A program made the position numbers and the translations under genes. The notes beneath the pieces are model-generated. The model searched no databases. It was not told the origin of the DNA and worked only from the letters and a program-made list of their open reading frames with translations. A stretch of 64,000 nt of DNA, from the NCBI GenBank assembly GCA_024305405.1, contig JAKNDB010000105.1:3223501-3287500 (forward strand), given 5' to 3'. This DNA is from Dirofilaria immitis (lineage: Eukaryota > Nematoda > Chromadorea > Rhabditida > Onchocercidae). Below, piece after piece: positions 13,401 through 28,400 of the stretch (positions are counted from its first letter, which is position 1; every line of letters starts with the position of its first letter).

Positions 13401-16400
13401 CTATTTATTAGTGTTTCTAAATTTTAAATAAATCGTGAAAAAAATAAACAGTCGAACGAACTTTTTTCAAAGTTTTAAAAATATTTCCATATTTTTGGAG
13501 CCAGGTTAGAAGAGATAAATCCTTTATTTTATTACCTTTTAATCTCCTGACCGAAAGACGGTGTATTAGAGAAACAAGGGATTTAAAAATATTGAATTCA
13601 AAGCTGTTTCTCAACTGCATTCCGTATAGATAAGTCAGTAGGAAAACGATAAGGAAAAATATAATAGAAATAATTTTCCAAATTCCAAAAATCCCTATCA
13701 ATTTCTTTTTATCTTAAATGAGGCAAAATAAAACGGATAGCTTATGTATTAGAAATGTGGAATAGTAAAATTTTTTTAAACCACAAAGCCAGCTGTCGTC
13801 AAGATATTTTTATTCTGCAAATATTTCAGAAATATTAATTAATATGATAACAAACTCTAGAAAGTTGTAAGCATTTGCCAATATTGGCTGTGATATGTTA
13901 TCAAACTTTAGAGAATTGTAAACATTTGCAAACTAATAATTTCATTTTTAATCTTTAAGATCATAAATACTATTAAAAGATTGTAAACAACTTCACTATA
14001 AAAGGAGCTGATACCGAATAAAGAGATCATTACTCATATCATTTATTTCTCCATTCATTCCATTTTCGCTACCTTAGTTCTTCGTGAGCAGTTTATCCAA
14101 CGATATTTTAATTTTAATTTTACTTCAATTGTGTTATCCTATTATATTCATTGGATTGCCCATATCAAAAGTATCGATAAGTTCCAAAAAGTTCCCATAT
14201 CAGCAGTAAGTTCGATAAATTCCAAAAATAAACCGATAAATCGAAAAAAAATCGATCGTAAGTTCCATTTCAATAAGTAAGTTTGATAAGTTTCCATATC
14301 TCGATAAGTTCCAAAAATAAATAGTTCATATCTTCCCATCGATACATTAAATAGCGATAAGTCAAATCTACGAATTTCGCAACACCAGCAAGGGGGATCC
14401 AAAATCTTTCGTATGTACTTTTTGTATTTTCACAGCACTAAACTACAACAAACAATAAAACAAAAGTAACACTAAGGAAACTTACGATAAACTCCATTTT
14501 GTCGGGATCTTTTGGCTCCACTTTCAATGATTGTTCCCACATGTATGTCTCCAGGGATTCCTTCCCATCAAAACCGCTTAACGGATTGATCGTTTCAAAA
14601 AAATGCTGCAATTTTGAAGTGTATAAGATAACTAAACATGCAAAATTTTGCTGATATAAAAATACTAATAAAAGCAGAATTGAACTTACCAACTTATAAC
14701 ACAGATGATTAAGTTCATCAAAATAATATATAATATAATCAAATTAGCATAATATGAATGTTACAAGATGCAATTAATGTTTTTAAGATTTTTTTAAACT
14801 TCTAAGTGAGCCTAATATTAAAAAAGTCAAAAAGATAGTGTCGAAGGGAACTGGAATATGTTTATTAATGTAGCGCATACAGGCAAAAACAGATGGACTA
14901 AATGTTGAAAAACATGAAGTTGCATAAAAAGAACGATAATGTTTTTAAAGTAAAGTGCATCTAAAAAACAATTTATTGAAATATAATTTACTCCAGATAA
15001 GACAAATTTACCGGATCATAAGATGCGGAAACAGATGATGTTGCAGAAGATGATCGAGAGCAGCAGGAACATAAAGTACATGAAAGCATGCTGCAATCGG
15101 TGCTGTTATTCTGCTATGATATATTAATGATATGCACTATATACTAGTAGGTAAAAAATCATTCATGCGTAAAATATATTAGCGTTAATATCTCAAATAA
15201 AAGACGCAAAGACGCCACTTATAAATAAAAATTTGATTGCCTTTTTTTAATTGAAACTTATTGACTAAACGCAACAGTTTCATCACCTACGAACAATTAG
15301 AATTTAAAGTTCAATTCTTAATTCAGATTAAAATCGCAACGGAAGTCATACATTTCAGTAATAATAAAAATTTCATATTCATAGAATTAATTCTATCCCA
15401 TCAACGATGTTTCTCTTCGACTATTCAAGAAAATGGAAAAAGAATTTAATTGTGAAAATTTCTAAATTTTTGACAGTGGAATCCGTGCTATTTTAAAAGT
15501 TGTCAAAAATGAGAAAAAATGCGCGAATAAACTTCAGGAGAATCCAAAAATATGAATAGGAAATGAATCAATTCATCGAAATGACACTAAAAATTAAATA
15601 CTGTTGTGGTAAAAGGGTGAAATTCCATAAACTGGACTAGGAAGCAGAAAAGATTCAGTCCGTGGAAGTGTGCTTGGTAGTAAGAGCAGGAGGAGAACTA
15701 CAACGACTGATACCTGATTGTTTAACCGGAAGTCGTTCATTAAAATCAACACCAATGGAGGCATTTTACTGTAAAATGATGAGAGATTCAAGACAAGATG
15801 AGTAAGGCAGATTAAGAAGAGCAGAAGCACTGCTGTGATGATGTAAATCTACAGATAAGCAAGATAACAGCTACGTTATTCATTCTAGAAGATTTTTAAA
15901 AGTAAGAAAAAACAATAAAAATTGTTAGCTAGCATTTTTATGAGGGAAAGTGAGCTAATGAAAGAGGAAGGGAAGTTATGGAGTTCCGATCCAGATGTTG
16001 CTGCTATGACGACAGAATTGAAGATGTTCAGCTTCAACCGCAGATCGTTGTTCTAGGCGACTTAGCTTCGCAATTAAGTTATCAATTAATTGTTTGACTA
16101 TAGATAAAATCACTATTATGCACAGCACTATTACTTCCTTTAGATATCGCAGATATGAAATGACTGTGTCTAAAAGAAATATACATAATATTGACGGAAA
16201 TAACCTTTAAAGAAAGTAAAAAGTGCTCACAATGTGTGAAGAAAAGCAACATTCGACAAACAGAGGAATAAATCTTTATATATATATATATATATATGAA
16301 GAAATAATTATTCATATCTTCCGAATGGAATTTCACTAAAACGAAGAACTAGTACATATATTAGTACGGAATTTCACTAAAACGAAGAACTAGTACATAT

Positions 16401-19400
16401 TTCTTCGAAAAACTGAACAAGTGATTAAAATTTCAAAATGAAAGAATCAGATAATAGAGATCATGGAACCAGAAATAGGTGGAATCCAAAATGAAACATT
16501 ACTTTTATCATTGGAATAAACCTTTTCAAGCTGATTCAAGCAATTAAAAAACCATCAAGCCATCTGACAGTAACCTATCAGAGTTTCAACTGCTTGCTGA
16601 GTGATAAATTTGAGCACTGAGCAATTACTTAATGCCATTGCTAATCACCGACGATAATCATTTCCATGAATGATGAGGAAGATGTCGACACTCCTAATTT
16701 TGTTGCTGGGAATATTTATAATTAGAACATCAATAATAGTTAATATGTCAAGTAATTCAGTTCCAAAAAACTTTTTTTTTTAAGTAGACTAATCATAGCT
16801 AAATCCTAAAGAAGAATTGCATGGATTATATTAACAATTAAATTAAAGGATTTATGTACTCTGTACTGCTCTTACAAAAATAATCCTGCAGAAGCAAAGA
16901 AAATGTTGGTAATAAACCAATGCCTTCTATACTAGCAGAAAAACAAATATAGTTTCACTGCTATATTAAGCAGCAATAAAACTAAAAGCTTTACAGAAGC
17001 TCAATCTTTTCTACTCAACATATAACATATAAAGAAATTAAGTGCAATATTCCATGGATGGCAAGAAAAAATAATTAAATGCTTTTAGAAATTCGCAAAA
17101 CAATATCCGAAAAAAGACTAAAAAAATTCCACATTCAATCTGCTTGATTAATTAGTTTTATAATAATGTAGTCTCTATCTCTCCATATATTTAATAATAT
17201 AATCTATTATATAAATGTTTACTATTTTTTCCATGAGCTCAAAGACTCATGGTAAAAGTTTCAAAATCAGGAACAATTTACATATTCAAAACTTTTACCT
17301 AATATTTACTGGACTGCAAATTATTAAAAATTCTATATGAAAATGCTTCTCAATGATTGTAAAATGTATATCATAATCCTCTCTGCTTTCCCCTATCGTT
17401 GTCTGCTCTTTCCTGTCGATGAGCTCAATTTCAAGCTGAAATGAGGGAAATGAGAATTCTGTAGAGCAGTCTTTGCAGCAACAGGAAACGATGACAAGAT
17501 TCGTCTCATTTTAAACGAGGATAGCACATACTATTGAATATCTTAGTCTCTAACTATTCCTCTTCAAAAGAAATAAGATCCATCAAGACACAAGTTGCGT
17601 AAAGCTGAAGGATTTTTAAGAATAATTAAGATATAATAATTAACACTAAATCTATCACAATACGAAATAATCGATTACTAAAAAATTCTGCTGAAAATAA
17701 TTTTCCGCAAAATTTGTTTTAAGGAACGCTTCAGGCGAACATATTGAGAACAATTCCTTTTCGTTTGATGCAGCAAAAATACATCTTAACTATAACAATA
17801 AGTACAAACTATAAATATGTATGTGGAAAATGACGAAATGAGATTCCAGATAATATCTAAAGATGATGTAACCACTCTGGAAACGACCCTTAGAAACATT
17901 ATAGAGTTATCCATCAGAACATCCAGTTTCATCTATTTACCTCTTACGATCAGTTAAGAGAAAAGCAATATAATTTAAAGCAATCATTACTCGGGTGCAA
18001 CATTCCATTCCAATGAGTTTTTTTATCCATGGAGAATGAAGAGCTTACAGATCAGATAATTTTCTTTATGAAGGCGGTTGTCTAATCAAAACTGCACAAA
18101 TTAGTCAACATTATTAATTTATTAATAGAATGTCTTGTACATACCATTTTAAAATCGAGAACCTTTAGATCCACAAAAGGAATTATCATATCTTATTTCC
18201 TTTTTATTTAAAATGAAGTGAATAGGATGAAAAGAAATGACTCATTTCCATCTATTTCCGACTAATTTAGGCAGTTTGTATAATAATGTGAATATGTTAC
18301 AATAAATGAAAACAACACTTTCCAGAAGATTTGAATAAAAATTAAGTGATGCTCTAAGATGAAACGTACAACATTTGAAGTTCAGATAATCAGCCCTCAA
18401 ATGTAATGATCCTCAATCATCAATAACTGCCAGCCATAAAAAAGGTAAGGTAGAGACAGATGGATGCAAAGAATTGTTACAATTCTTACCATTCTCCTCA
18501 AAATATGAGAAGAGAGATTTGACAGTTTTTCTAACTGCATTAATTAAAAGAAAAAGAATTATTCTATAGCAGTACACCAGAAATTGATTGTTCAAGTTCA
18601 ACAGATAAAGGCAGAAAAGAAAAATCAATTTTCTTGGAGGATATGGTTTTTTTCTTTTTCTTTTTTTTTTTTTTTGAATGAGAAGAAGCATTCAAACTCA
18701 TTGTTTGTTGAAATCATGAGACTGATATCAGTAAGGCTAAAAATTTTAATAATATTATTTATATCATTGTTATTCAAATCCAAAAATTCACAGAAACATT
18801 GCAGAGTTGAGTCACGAAAATCGCATAATCCATATCTAAGACGGTTGAATCATGATGTCACAAAAAGTGATTTAAAATATAGAGAAAACTGCAGTTGAAT
18901 GAGAAGTGATGTATTAACATGATGGGAGAATATAAATCAATATTTGAATAACAGCTGTATATCAGCTAAAAACACAATAATTTCTTTACTGTTGTTTTCT
19001 CTATAAAATATCGCTTATATCGTTACTCATTTAATAAACAACAACAGATTGACATAATTTAAATCGCTATATTCATTAATTCATAAGCGAAAAAATACTA
19101 AAGCATATCAAATTCACGAAAAAATCATTTTTTTGAACTTGCTAAAAATTAAGAACTTCAAAATGTCAATCCTCGTCTTAGTTCAGCAATGCGACAGTCT
19201 GCTATTATTTTAAAATTCATCTTAATCTAAAATTTTGATCGTTCTGATTTCAATTTAAGAACAGAGTATCAGTTTTCTTTTATCACTTTTTTTTCTAAAT
19301 GTAGAAATGCATTCATAATTCATCACAATGTTTATAAACAACTAAGTGATAGTGATATTTACAATGTTCCAATGAAATTCAATAGCATTGGGATAAAATT

Positions 19401-22400
19401 GTTTTGATCGGCTGTTAGGCTGTTACATAGCGAAGATATTACGGAGATGTGTAGAAGATAAACAAATAATAAATGCAACTTAGACAGAAGTAGCACAATA
19501 TTCTTTGTCATTTACCTCACTACTAGAAGAAAAATTGAATACTGCTCACCTTCGTTTGACAAAACCATCGCTTTCGTCTGCTCATCACACATTTATCAGC
19601 AGCAATAAGCGGTGTCGTTTCGCAATAATCAGTTAGTACCATCTCTTCACAATATTCACTTAATGGTGAAAAATAACACCAAAGCATGAATAAACATAAA
19701 TAAGCACATAATTGCATTAAAATTCTATATCCATAGATTTTCGAAGCAAAAATATGTTGTATTTATTCTTTCTATGAAAAACACCAAAAAGAAAAGCTTC
19801 CGAGCTAAAATGAGTGTAGCAAATATCCTAATGTTAAGTTTAATATGTCGCTGCTAAAACCTTTTTAAAACTACTGTAAAGCAATTTACAAACACAACTT
19901 TAAAAAAAGCCAAAATAAAGTGAACTCTATTATGAAATATTATAAATAGAGAGGAAAAAGTAATTCTGATGCTTCAGATATTTATCTTTTTTCTCCAGAA
20001 AGAAAATGGAGGGCTAAAACGGATTATGGTTTATCCGACACATCTATATAATAGCTACAATTATGTTCATTTTGATAATGTATAATAGAATTGGAAAATG
20101 TTTTTAAATTAAAATTGCCAATAACTTTGTTGTTTAAAACAGAAATTTTTTTCTTTCAATAATCATTTTTACATGCTTTTATCAAACATAACCTGCTTAT
20201 AAAATGTGTTGATGATAACTCAAACCAAGTAATACACCAGTATTTCTTTTTAACTATTACACCAATACTTATAATTTAGTAACACTCACTTCTGCCTAAT
20301 TCATTGGCAGCAATTGTGAAATAATGGAGCTATTTATCCAGTTCAATTGTTCAGACTGCCTTTATAGAAAATTTCAACATAAAACATTTACAAGCAGCAA
20401 GAATGCACATTATGTTAAATGGGGTAAAATAAGCCAGAAAAGATTGGATAAAAATGGTAAATAGTGGTAGGGAACTATGGTATCGAGAGAAACGCAAGAT
20501 AACAGCTGGTAACGGGGACCATTACACGGAAGAAATGTTGGAAATCTAAGGTCTTGAATAGAATATTTTGAAGTAAATAAAATATGAAATTTATAGAATT
20601 AGTTTAGAAAACAAAAATTCATAATGGGGAAAAAGAGAATTTCGAGTCCTTTACAGCACACAAGAAGAATGAAAAATGATAGATGGTTAAGGTACAAGGT
20701 GATAAGAGGATGGACAACAGGTACAATTCGTGGGTGTATACTAAGCGCACAGATCAATCACATCCACACATATACTAACACATACATATACTTCGTGATA
20801 AAAATTTAGAGAGTAACATGGACTACTGAACTCGCAGAACAATTCCATCATTACATCTCACAGTGGAATAATACATCTCTTTCTTTCCACCATATCATTT
20901 GATATACAAATAACAGCTGTCAAAATTTAATCAACTTCGATACTGTGACGAAAAATATGGCAACTTCCCATAGTTGATTTATTTATTGAGAAAATGTTTA
21001 ATGAACGCAAGATTTGTTTACAATTGTCATTTAAAACGGATGGGAATGAGAAAACTAAAAAATACAATAAAGATTAATTCAAGAAAACCAAATTAAAATT
21101 AAGTGAAAATGTGGCTGATATTAAACTAAAGTGGGAATAAAAACAAAGGAATCTAAGTTCATTTTAAACGACTACGACGCATAATATTTCATAAATATTT
21201 TGAACAATCAAAAATGAATCTCTCTTTCAATAATAAATAAATTTTTGGAACTCAAAGTGAAATTATTCTAAATAGCTACTTTTAGGTTTAAGTTACTTTT
21301 AGGTTTATATAAGATATGGGACGAATCTAGATCACTTACTTATTTCATTTGAATGTTTTAAATTACTTGCTATGATATTTTCAAACAGAAGATAGATTCA
21401 AAAGAAATTCCGTTTCAACTATCCCATTAATTATCACATAATCTGTAGGGCAAGTTGACTTCTGTACTATAAACGGAAATGAAATAAGAGCTGTGATCAC
21501 TCATTTCATTTGAATTAATCAATCACAGATATTTTCAACAATATATTAAGCGATGACTCACAAGTAACTTTATTAAAATCTCTAAATAACTTAAACTATG
21601 GGTATATTATGTATGTTTTAACAGGAAATAATTTATCTAATAAAGTTACTTTATTGGACCAAGATGAGGGAGAAAATATTTAAAAAAAAACTGATACATA
21701 AATACAGAAATACAGTTCCTAGTAATTTAGCGCCAGCAGGAATTAATTTTCTTGGAATTAATGACGAAACTTTTTATTTCTGGAATTAAAAATTTTTACG
21801 ATTTTTCAACTGAAGAAAATACCGTACGATCAAAATAGAAACTGACATAATCATAATTTTGAACTGAAGTCGTCTTAAAATTTTAAGTCTCTGTCCCTAT
21901 CCTAAATATATGGACCTCTTCAGTTTTCAATCAAAAAACTTCTAAATATGTAAAATCTACAAGAAAAAACAACAACATAATCCATTCAGCATCATTTTGA
22001 TGAGAACTGAATGACGAAGGCAACAGCAATAAATTACGCGAATAAGAAAAAAGATCATTTAGATATTCATTAAGCAATTTTAAAAGAAAAAATTCTTTTC
22101 CAACCTCCTTTCGTTCGCAGAAAACATTACGAAAAAGAAAAAGCCATCAATAGAAACTATCAAATCCGAAATTAATCACAATCATCTGTCTCTTTTCAAC
22201 ATAAATTCCAAACGTTGATTACACAAAGTTAGCATATATCGCTCATCTGCATCTGTTCATCTTCCTGCTCTCAACTTATTTCTTAGCCAACTCTTCTCCA
22301 CGCCGTCTAAGAATCACTGCCAAATGATCAAATGTGAGAAAAAGAATTAAGCTAGCAAACAACTAAATGTTTCTTCGGACACACAAAGAGATACTAATCA

Positions 22401-25400
22401 TTTTTACTATTTGCAGCTGCTCACTTAAACGGTGCTTTCTACCACAACTGCTACTGATCCATTTGATTTGGCCAAATCTACGAGGGCAACGACTGATGAC
22501 TTCAGCAGACACTGTGTCTATCACAACTAAGTTCTCCCAGAGCAAATGATCTGAAAGTGTAATGAAGGAACTCTCAGGATTCTTCAAATTTCTAATTTAC
22601 ATGTGAATTTTTTTGGCAATTAGCAACTGATTGTTTTAAGGAAACTCCAGAATTTTCAACTTTGTAAATACACTTACAGCATCTCAATTAGAAATGTTGT
22701 GAATATCTCACAACATTTAAAGACATCATAGTTGAAAAACATGATTTTAAATTTCAGTCATGTAACCAGAAGAAAAAAGAATACTCTGAAATACTTTTTG
22801 CGTCACTAAACTCTCTTTAACCAGATTTTCTAACGGATAAATACAATTTCCAGTCACTTGAAAAAACTAAATTGTTTTTAGTGCAGAACGTGTTAAACAA
22901 ATGATCTAGCAGTAAAAAATAGCTGCAAAAGAAAGAAAAAAAAGCGACATTTGGAAAACTTCATCGTATCTGCGAAAATGGGATAAAATAGAGCAGATAA
23001 AAGAAAAAACAGAAAAATGATGGCTAATTTTAAAAATTCACACATTTCACACATTACCCTAAAATGAATATGTTTCAGAAGCAATAAGTAACACTGTTAA
23101 TAGTGATAGTGAATAGATGCTTTCGGCTAGAATGAATAAAATAAGTATCCGCCTTTTGCATTTTATTTTCTCCTCACTTTTCAAAAAGAAATTTCAGGTT
23201 GTTCATTATAAACAAACTTTTCTTTCCTTCCAATTCCCGTTGCTAATGGGATAGCTCCTTTTTTCCACTAACTTCTGTTGCAATCGAAAAACTCGTCTTA
23301 AAATCGATTTGTTTCTGTACTCACAAACAAAACATAGAAAGTATCTGAGTAATAAGCAGAATGCCTTTCATTTATAACTTAACAATAATGATTTATAAAT
23401 AAAGAAATGACGGGAACTTTTATGAAAATTTCATCAAACTGATAAGCAAACATATTAAGCGATAAATTTTTAAATAAAGAATGTAAAATAAAATTTAATG
23501 ATGAAAAAAATTGTATCGGAATAAAAAATAAAAGAATTATTATGCATAAAATTTTCCCACAGAAAGAAAGAGTTCGACAAAATTGAGCATATTAAGTGAT
23601 GAAAAATGCTTTCCAAACAATAATAAGCATGACGATAAAAAAGTAGGTATCACTAAAATTACAAACGAAACACGATCGCGTAAACAAAAAATATCTAATA
23701 ACTTAATATAGTAAGAAAACAAAGATAAGTGTTTCCAGTTTAAAATTGAAAAAAAAACGATAAGTTCTAGACTATTTATGAAGAGTGATTGAGTGACATA
23801 TCATTTAGATAAATGATAAAAAAGCAAAAAAGTGGATATCTGTTCGAATATCAAGATGAACCTCATCCGTTCATAAAATTTACCATCAGATCTATAAATC
23901 GCATGAAGCCACTTACCCTCACGCTTGGTTCTACTTCCAAAGCATACGGTTCATTCTGATACATTTGAATATCACTGATAATTGATGCTATCCGACGACA
24001 TTTCACAAAAGACACCATTACTTTACGACCTGTTGTACCAACAACTGATGTGTTACCTTCGGCATTAATCTTGAATATAATGAATTTTAAATTTGATTGT
24101 TAGAAAAATTACGACAAAATCCTAAACAGAATTGGAAAAGAGAATATAATTAGTTCAAAAATGCAATTGCGTAATAAAAATGAACATAAACTTAGGAACT
24201 GATTTAAATGAGGCGAATAAGTTGTGGAACATATTAAAAGTTAAGTATATTAAATTCTTCTACAGAACGAAAGCATACATACACTGTACTTCTAATTATC
24301 GAAACCAAGTAAAAGTCAATAGAAATATATCGAATTTATTATCAGCTTAAATACCGAAGTTTGGAACAATGTATATTATCTAAAAACGAATATGTAATAT
24401 CGAGATTCTTATAAACACATACAGCATCCTGAGAACTCAGATTCAACTTACAATATCGATGAATGATTTATAAAAGTACCTTAAATAGATCCAGACAAAA
24501 ATACCTGTTCATGAGTAAGATCTTCGCTCTGTACAAATGTACTGTTTCCTCTTCGTAAAAAAGATTTTGGAAAGATAATGACCTTAAATAATTCGGTAAG
24601 TACATCGATACTATATATATATACATATTCGTTTTAGCGAACATATTTAATTTATTATTCGTTAAAATTTGTTATTTATAATAAAAAAACAACTTTTCTT
24701 AGTTGATTTGCTTCGCTACGCCGAAAATTGGTCTTCTTAAATATTGCGATATATTCCGTGAAATTATTTTGTATTTATGAGGCTAGTTATACGATAATAT
24801 TTATCAAAACTGACCAAAAAGGGAACGCAAGGAGGATTGATGCTTTTAATCGCTCGATCATTTCCTTCCAGTGGGGATTGCAAAGCTTCTTGAATTTTTC
24901 ATACCATACTTGTTTTTCGCGATCAATCCTCTTTAAATTGATGGTTATGAGTCCGAAAATATAGATTTCAAATTTAAGAAATGCTTAAAGAGAAATATGA
25001 ACAAAGGTAGATGGAAACGAAAAACATTTTCAATCACTGTGAGAAAAAAGTACCTCCCAACATGCCTTAAGCCGATATATAGAACTACTATTTAGAGCAG
25101 AATACAACGCAACAAGTCCTGTGAAATTGTTAAGTTCTTCGAAAACAGACATTACTTCCAGCACTCGTGAGAACATATATACTCGCTCGTCCAGTGAAGC
25201 AGTTTCCACAATGGAGCGAGCAACCCAGTAAGTTAACTGAATAAATGATACGATAGAGATTTATTATAGTTATCGAAGCAAAAATTCACTCGAAATCATC
25301 TTTTTCATAAATGATCAGTACTAAAGCAATAATGTGAAAATTAAAAAAAAAAATATCAACAAACCATAGTACTATGATCAATGAGCTTGAGCAGTTGTGG

Positions 25401-28400
25401 ACTTCTAAGATCCTTATCTCTTTTTGTCCACGCTGAACCAACCAATTCAATAGGTTTAATAGCTTTGTATAGATCAAATTGTAGCAAAGTTATCTGTCGA
25501 CCGATTTCAATCGGATGCAGCGATAAGAGATCATATGTCTCAATGGCTCCTTTTTCAGCAATGTGCCACAAAATCTAAAAAATAAACAGTTGAAATTAAA
25601 TAGAACTAAAACAAGGAATCGAAAAGAGTATTTTTAATGAATCAAAATCTCAGCTTCTTTAAGTTGAATTCTTTACCTGAGATGACCGCATTCATTTACA
25701 AAGCTCAACTACTGACCATTTCAGTGTGATCAAAAAGGGTCTGTAGCAGGATCAACCCTAATTTTCTTATATTGAAGAAAAAGCCATCTTTTATAAATTC
25801 AAAAATTAAAAAAAAAAACTGAAGTCTCTAACAACTATTGTATATATTCTTACTTTCGGCTTCTGTGGACCATACATGGTAGTTGTCAATAAAGAAGGCT
25901 CACTTTCCAAACCATTATGTGTCGGTATCGTATCAACCCGCTTCTTTCTTTCGATACAAGTATGCAAAGAAAATTATGATTTATAATAATATTTTGAAAA
26001 AGGACACAAATAAAATAATTTCAAAGTTAAGGATTGTTCCAGTAAAGTGATAATGATGTAAAAAAATAAAATTCATCAAATCTCACTTATATTTCTGGGT
26101 AATAGAATTTAAAAAAATGAAGATTTCATGTAAAATAAAATTCACAATTACAGGTATTATGAATTATAAATAAGAAATTCGTTACCTTGATACTCTTACA
26201 CCATTTTTGTACTGATTGATAACTTTCCCATGAGAATCAGTTTCTTCCAAAAATGAACATAAGTCTTGCAACAAAACCGGATTATGCTCAAAATCATACC
26301 AATGATTATTGACCCATTGTCGAATCACACTCAGTACTCTATGTAAAATATTATGAAACAAACTGCAAATAACTACAAAATATATATAATCTTAGTTTAC
26401 GAAAATTCCAAATCCATTTCATAATTTTTTTGCTGATTTCTTTGTAGTGATTATTAAAAAAACTTTCAAGATATTTTAAGAAACGAACTCTCTACTCCTG
26501 TATTCTCTACTTTTTAAATCTTGTAATCATACTACACATTGTTTTAAGAAAAATGTCTTTATTTTAATTCCGAAAAACATGTGAATTTCGAATGAATGCG
26601 ATCAAAGTATCTCTAATTGAAAATTATCTATATAATGATAAAAAATGAGAAATAGATATGGTATAAAAAATTCCAGAGTATAATGAAACTAGTGCAAAAA
26701 TACCTGCACTGTATTGGCTGCTGATATTCTTTGCGAAACCGTTGATAACTTCGTTCAATTCTATTTAGCAGTGTGGAAGAAATTTGATGACTCAAGTCTT
26801 GAGAGTATACTGCAGCATAGGGACCATTTAAAAGTTCTCTAAAATAATAAGAATATTAATTTTTATCGAGTCAAAATAAACTTTATGGAACTAAGTCTTC
26901 GTACTTCCTGTACTCTTTTTTTCGTAATCACACTACATATTTTAAAAAAAAAAAGAAGAAAAACATATCTTTATTTCAATTTAAAATGCATAATAAATTT
27001 AGCGATATGTGCAATTATTTATAGATGTTGTTTGCATCTTCATAGATTTCGAAGTCTGAATTAATGCTTTGTGAATTTTACCGTGATTCCAAGTTAGATA
27101 TGTTATTCGTTTCAGCTATTTGGAGCTGTGGTGGGGTGGGCACTTCAAAACGTTCGATAAGTAACTGCAATAATTCTGAGGAGGTGCAAAATGAGTGATA
27201 AGTGGTTAGGAAAGTGCGCACATAATTATAATCTGTGTATCTGAAAATTAGAATTAATATCGAAATAACTTCATTTTGAATTTAAATATCGTCTTTTTAA
27301 AACAAAGATTACAAAAAGAAGTTATTATCAAGAACTTGCAAATGGTAAGTTAAGCGTTCAACAAGTTTTAGAACAGTGCCGTGTTTAACAACTGGTATAC
27401 CACTACTCGATGTGTAATCTTCAAACACAATATTTTCATCGCAGTCTTGATCAGCGAACCTGAAACTTTCGTTTAACAAATCAATAGGAGTTTTCATCTA
27501 TACGGCTTATGATGATAATATAACAAAAATGTTCATTAGCAACGAATAATGGAAATATAAAATTATACCTATACTGGTTAGGTATCGGCAAAATTAGTGG
27601 GACTCGTTTTTCTTCTTCTTTTAACGATGCATCCAACATTCGATCTAATGAACTGAAAAGAACAGAAAAGAAAAATCACACTTTTTTCATCATGAGCGAA
27701 AAAATGAAATCAAAAAGCAAAAACTACATACCTCTTAGCTTGAATTTTAACTAAATCACACATCCAACTAGTTTTTTCTTCCGGTGTCCGACAAAACAAT
27801 ATCCAGGAACAGTTGTCACCTCGACCGTGAGTTATTGGCCGCGATGCGATTTTAAATGCATTTTGAAGTTCTATAATGATTCATTATACTTGGTAAACGA
27901 TAAAATCAATTATAAAATACATATGTAACAGTTCAGATATTATGCATAATATCTGCATTATAAATAATAACGCTTAAAGAATCAAATGGGAAAAAATGTT
28001 ATCATTTAACATTAAGATAATCTGTAAAGTTATAGAAACCTTCAGTGTCCTTTAAATCGAATATATCTGTTTTGCGTATAAGCACTTTGTCCTTGAATTT
28101 ATAAAGTGGTTTTTCGGGTTTTGAAGAGCGTAATGTTTTACAAAATACTAAAAGATGGTCGAACAGAAATGTATGACGCATAGTTGTCCCTTTGTTCTTT
28201 TTCAGCGTATCTGTAAAAGATTTTCAAAACAAAGCTCGAGGAACACATCATAAGATGGTTAGAACACAGAGTAAACGATTCAAAATGACGTCATTACTAA
28301 CTATTTTTTCTTGAGAATTTAAAAGATGATTAGTAAAACAGTTCACGATATAACGAATCCAATTAAATCTTACCAGCAGAAGACAGTGGTCCAGATCGCA

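Larger units (their letters stand above)
14606..23916 (-). other. 9.3-kb sos-1 intron between catalytic core and tail
   Basis: This is by far the longest intron of sos-1 (most others are 50-700 bp; a few reach 0.8-1.5 kb). It separates the exon ending VEPSVR (23917) from the exon starting [11 protein letters not shown] (14605), a junction in the middle of a conserved SOS block. Apart from the candidate nested genes and repeats listed separately, the sequence is A+T-rich noncoding DNA. A perfect 7-bp hairpin (ccatgag/ctcatgg) lies near 17231-17253 and a TA microsatellite near 16275-16296. Confidence 0.85.

Noticed and set aside
15012..15089. Exon-like [19 protein letters not shown] block, phase-compatible with the next sos-1 exon
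   Set aside because: The SOS reading goes directly from the exon ending at 23917 to 14605 in a conserved block. No SOS protein has this insert; an alternative first exon is possible but unsupported.
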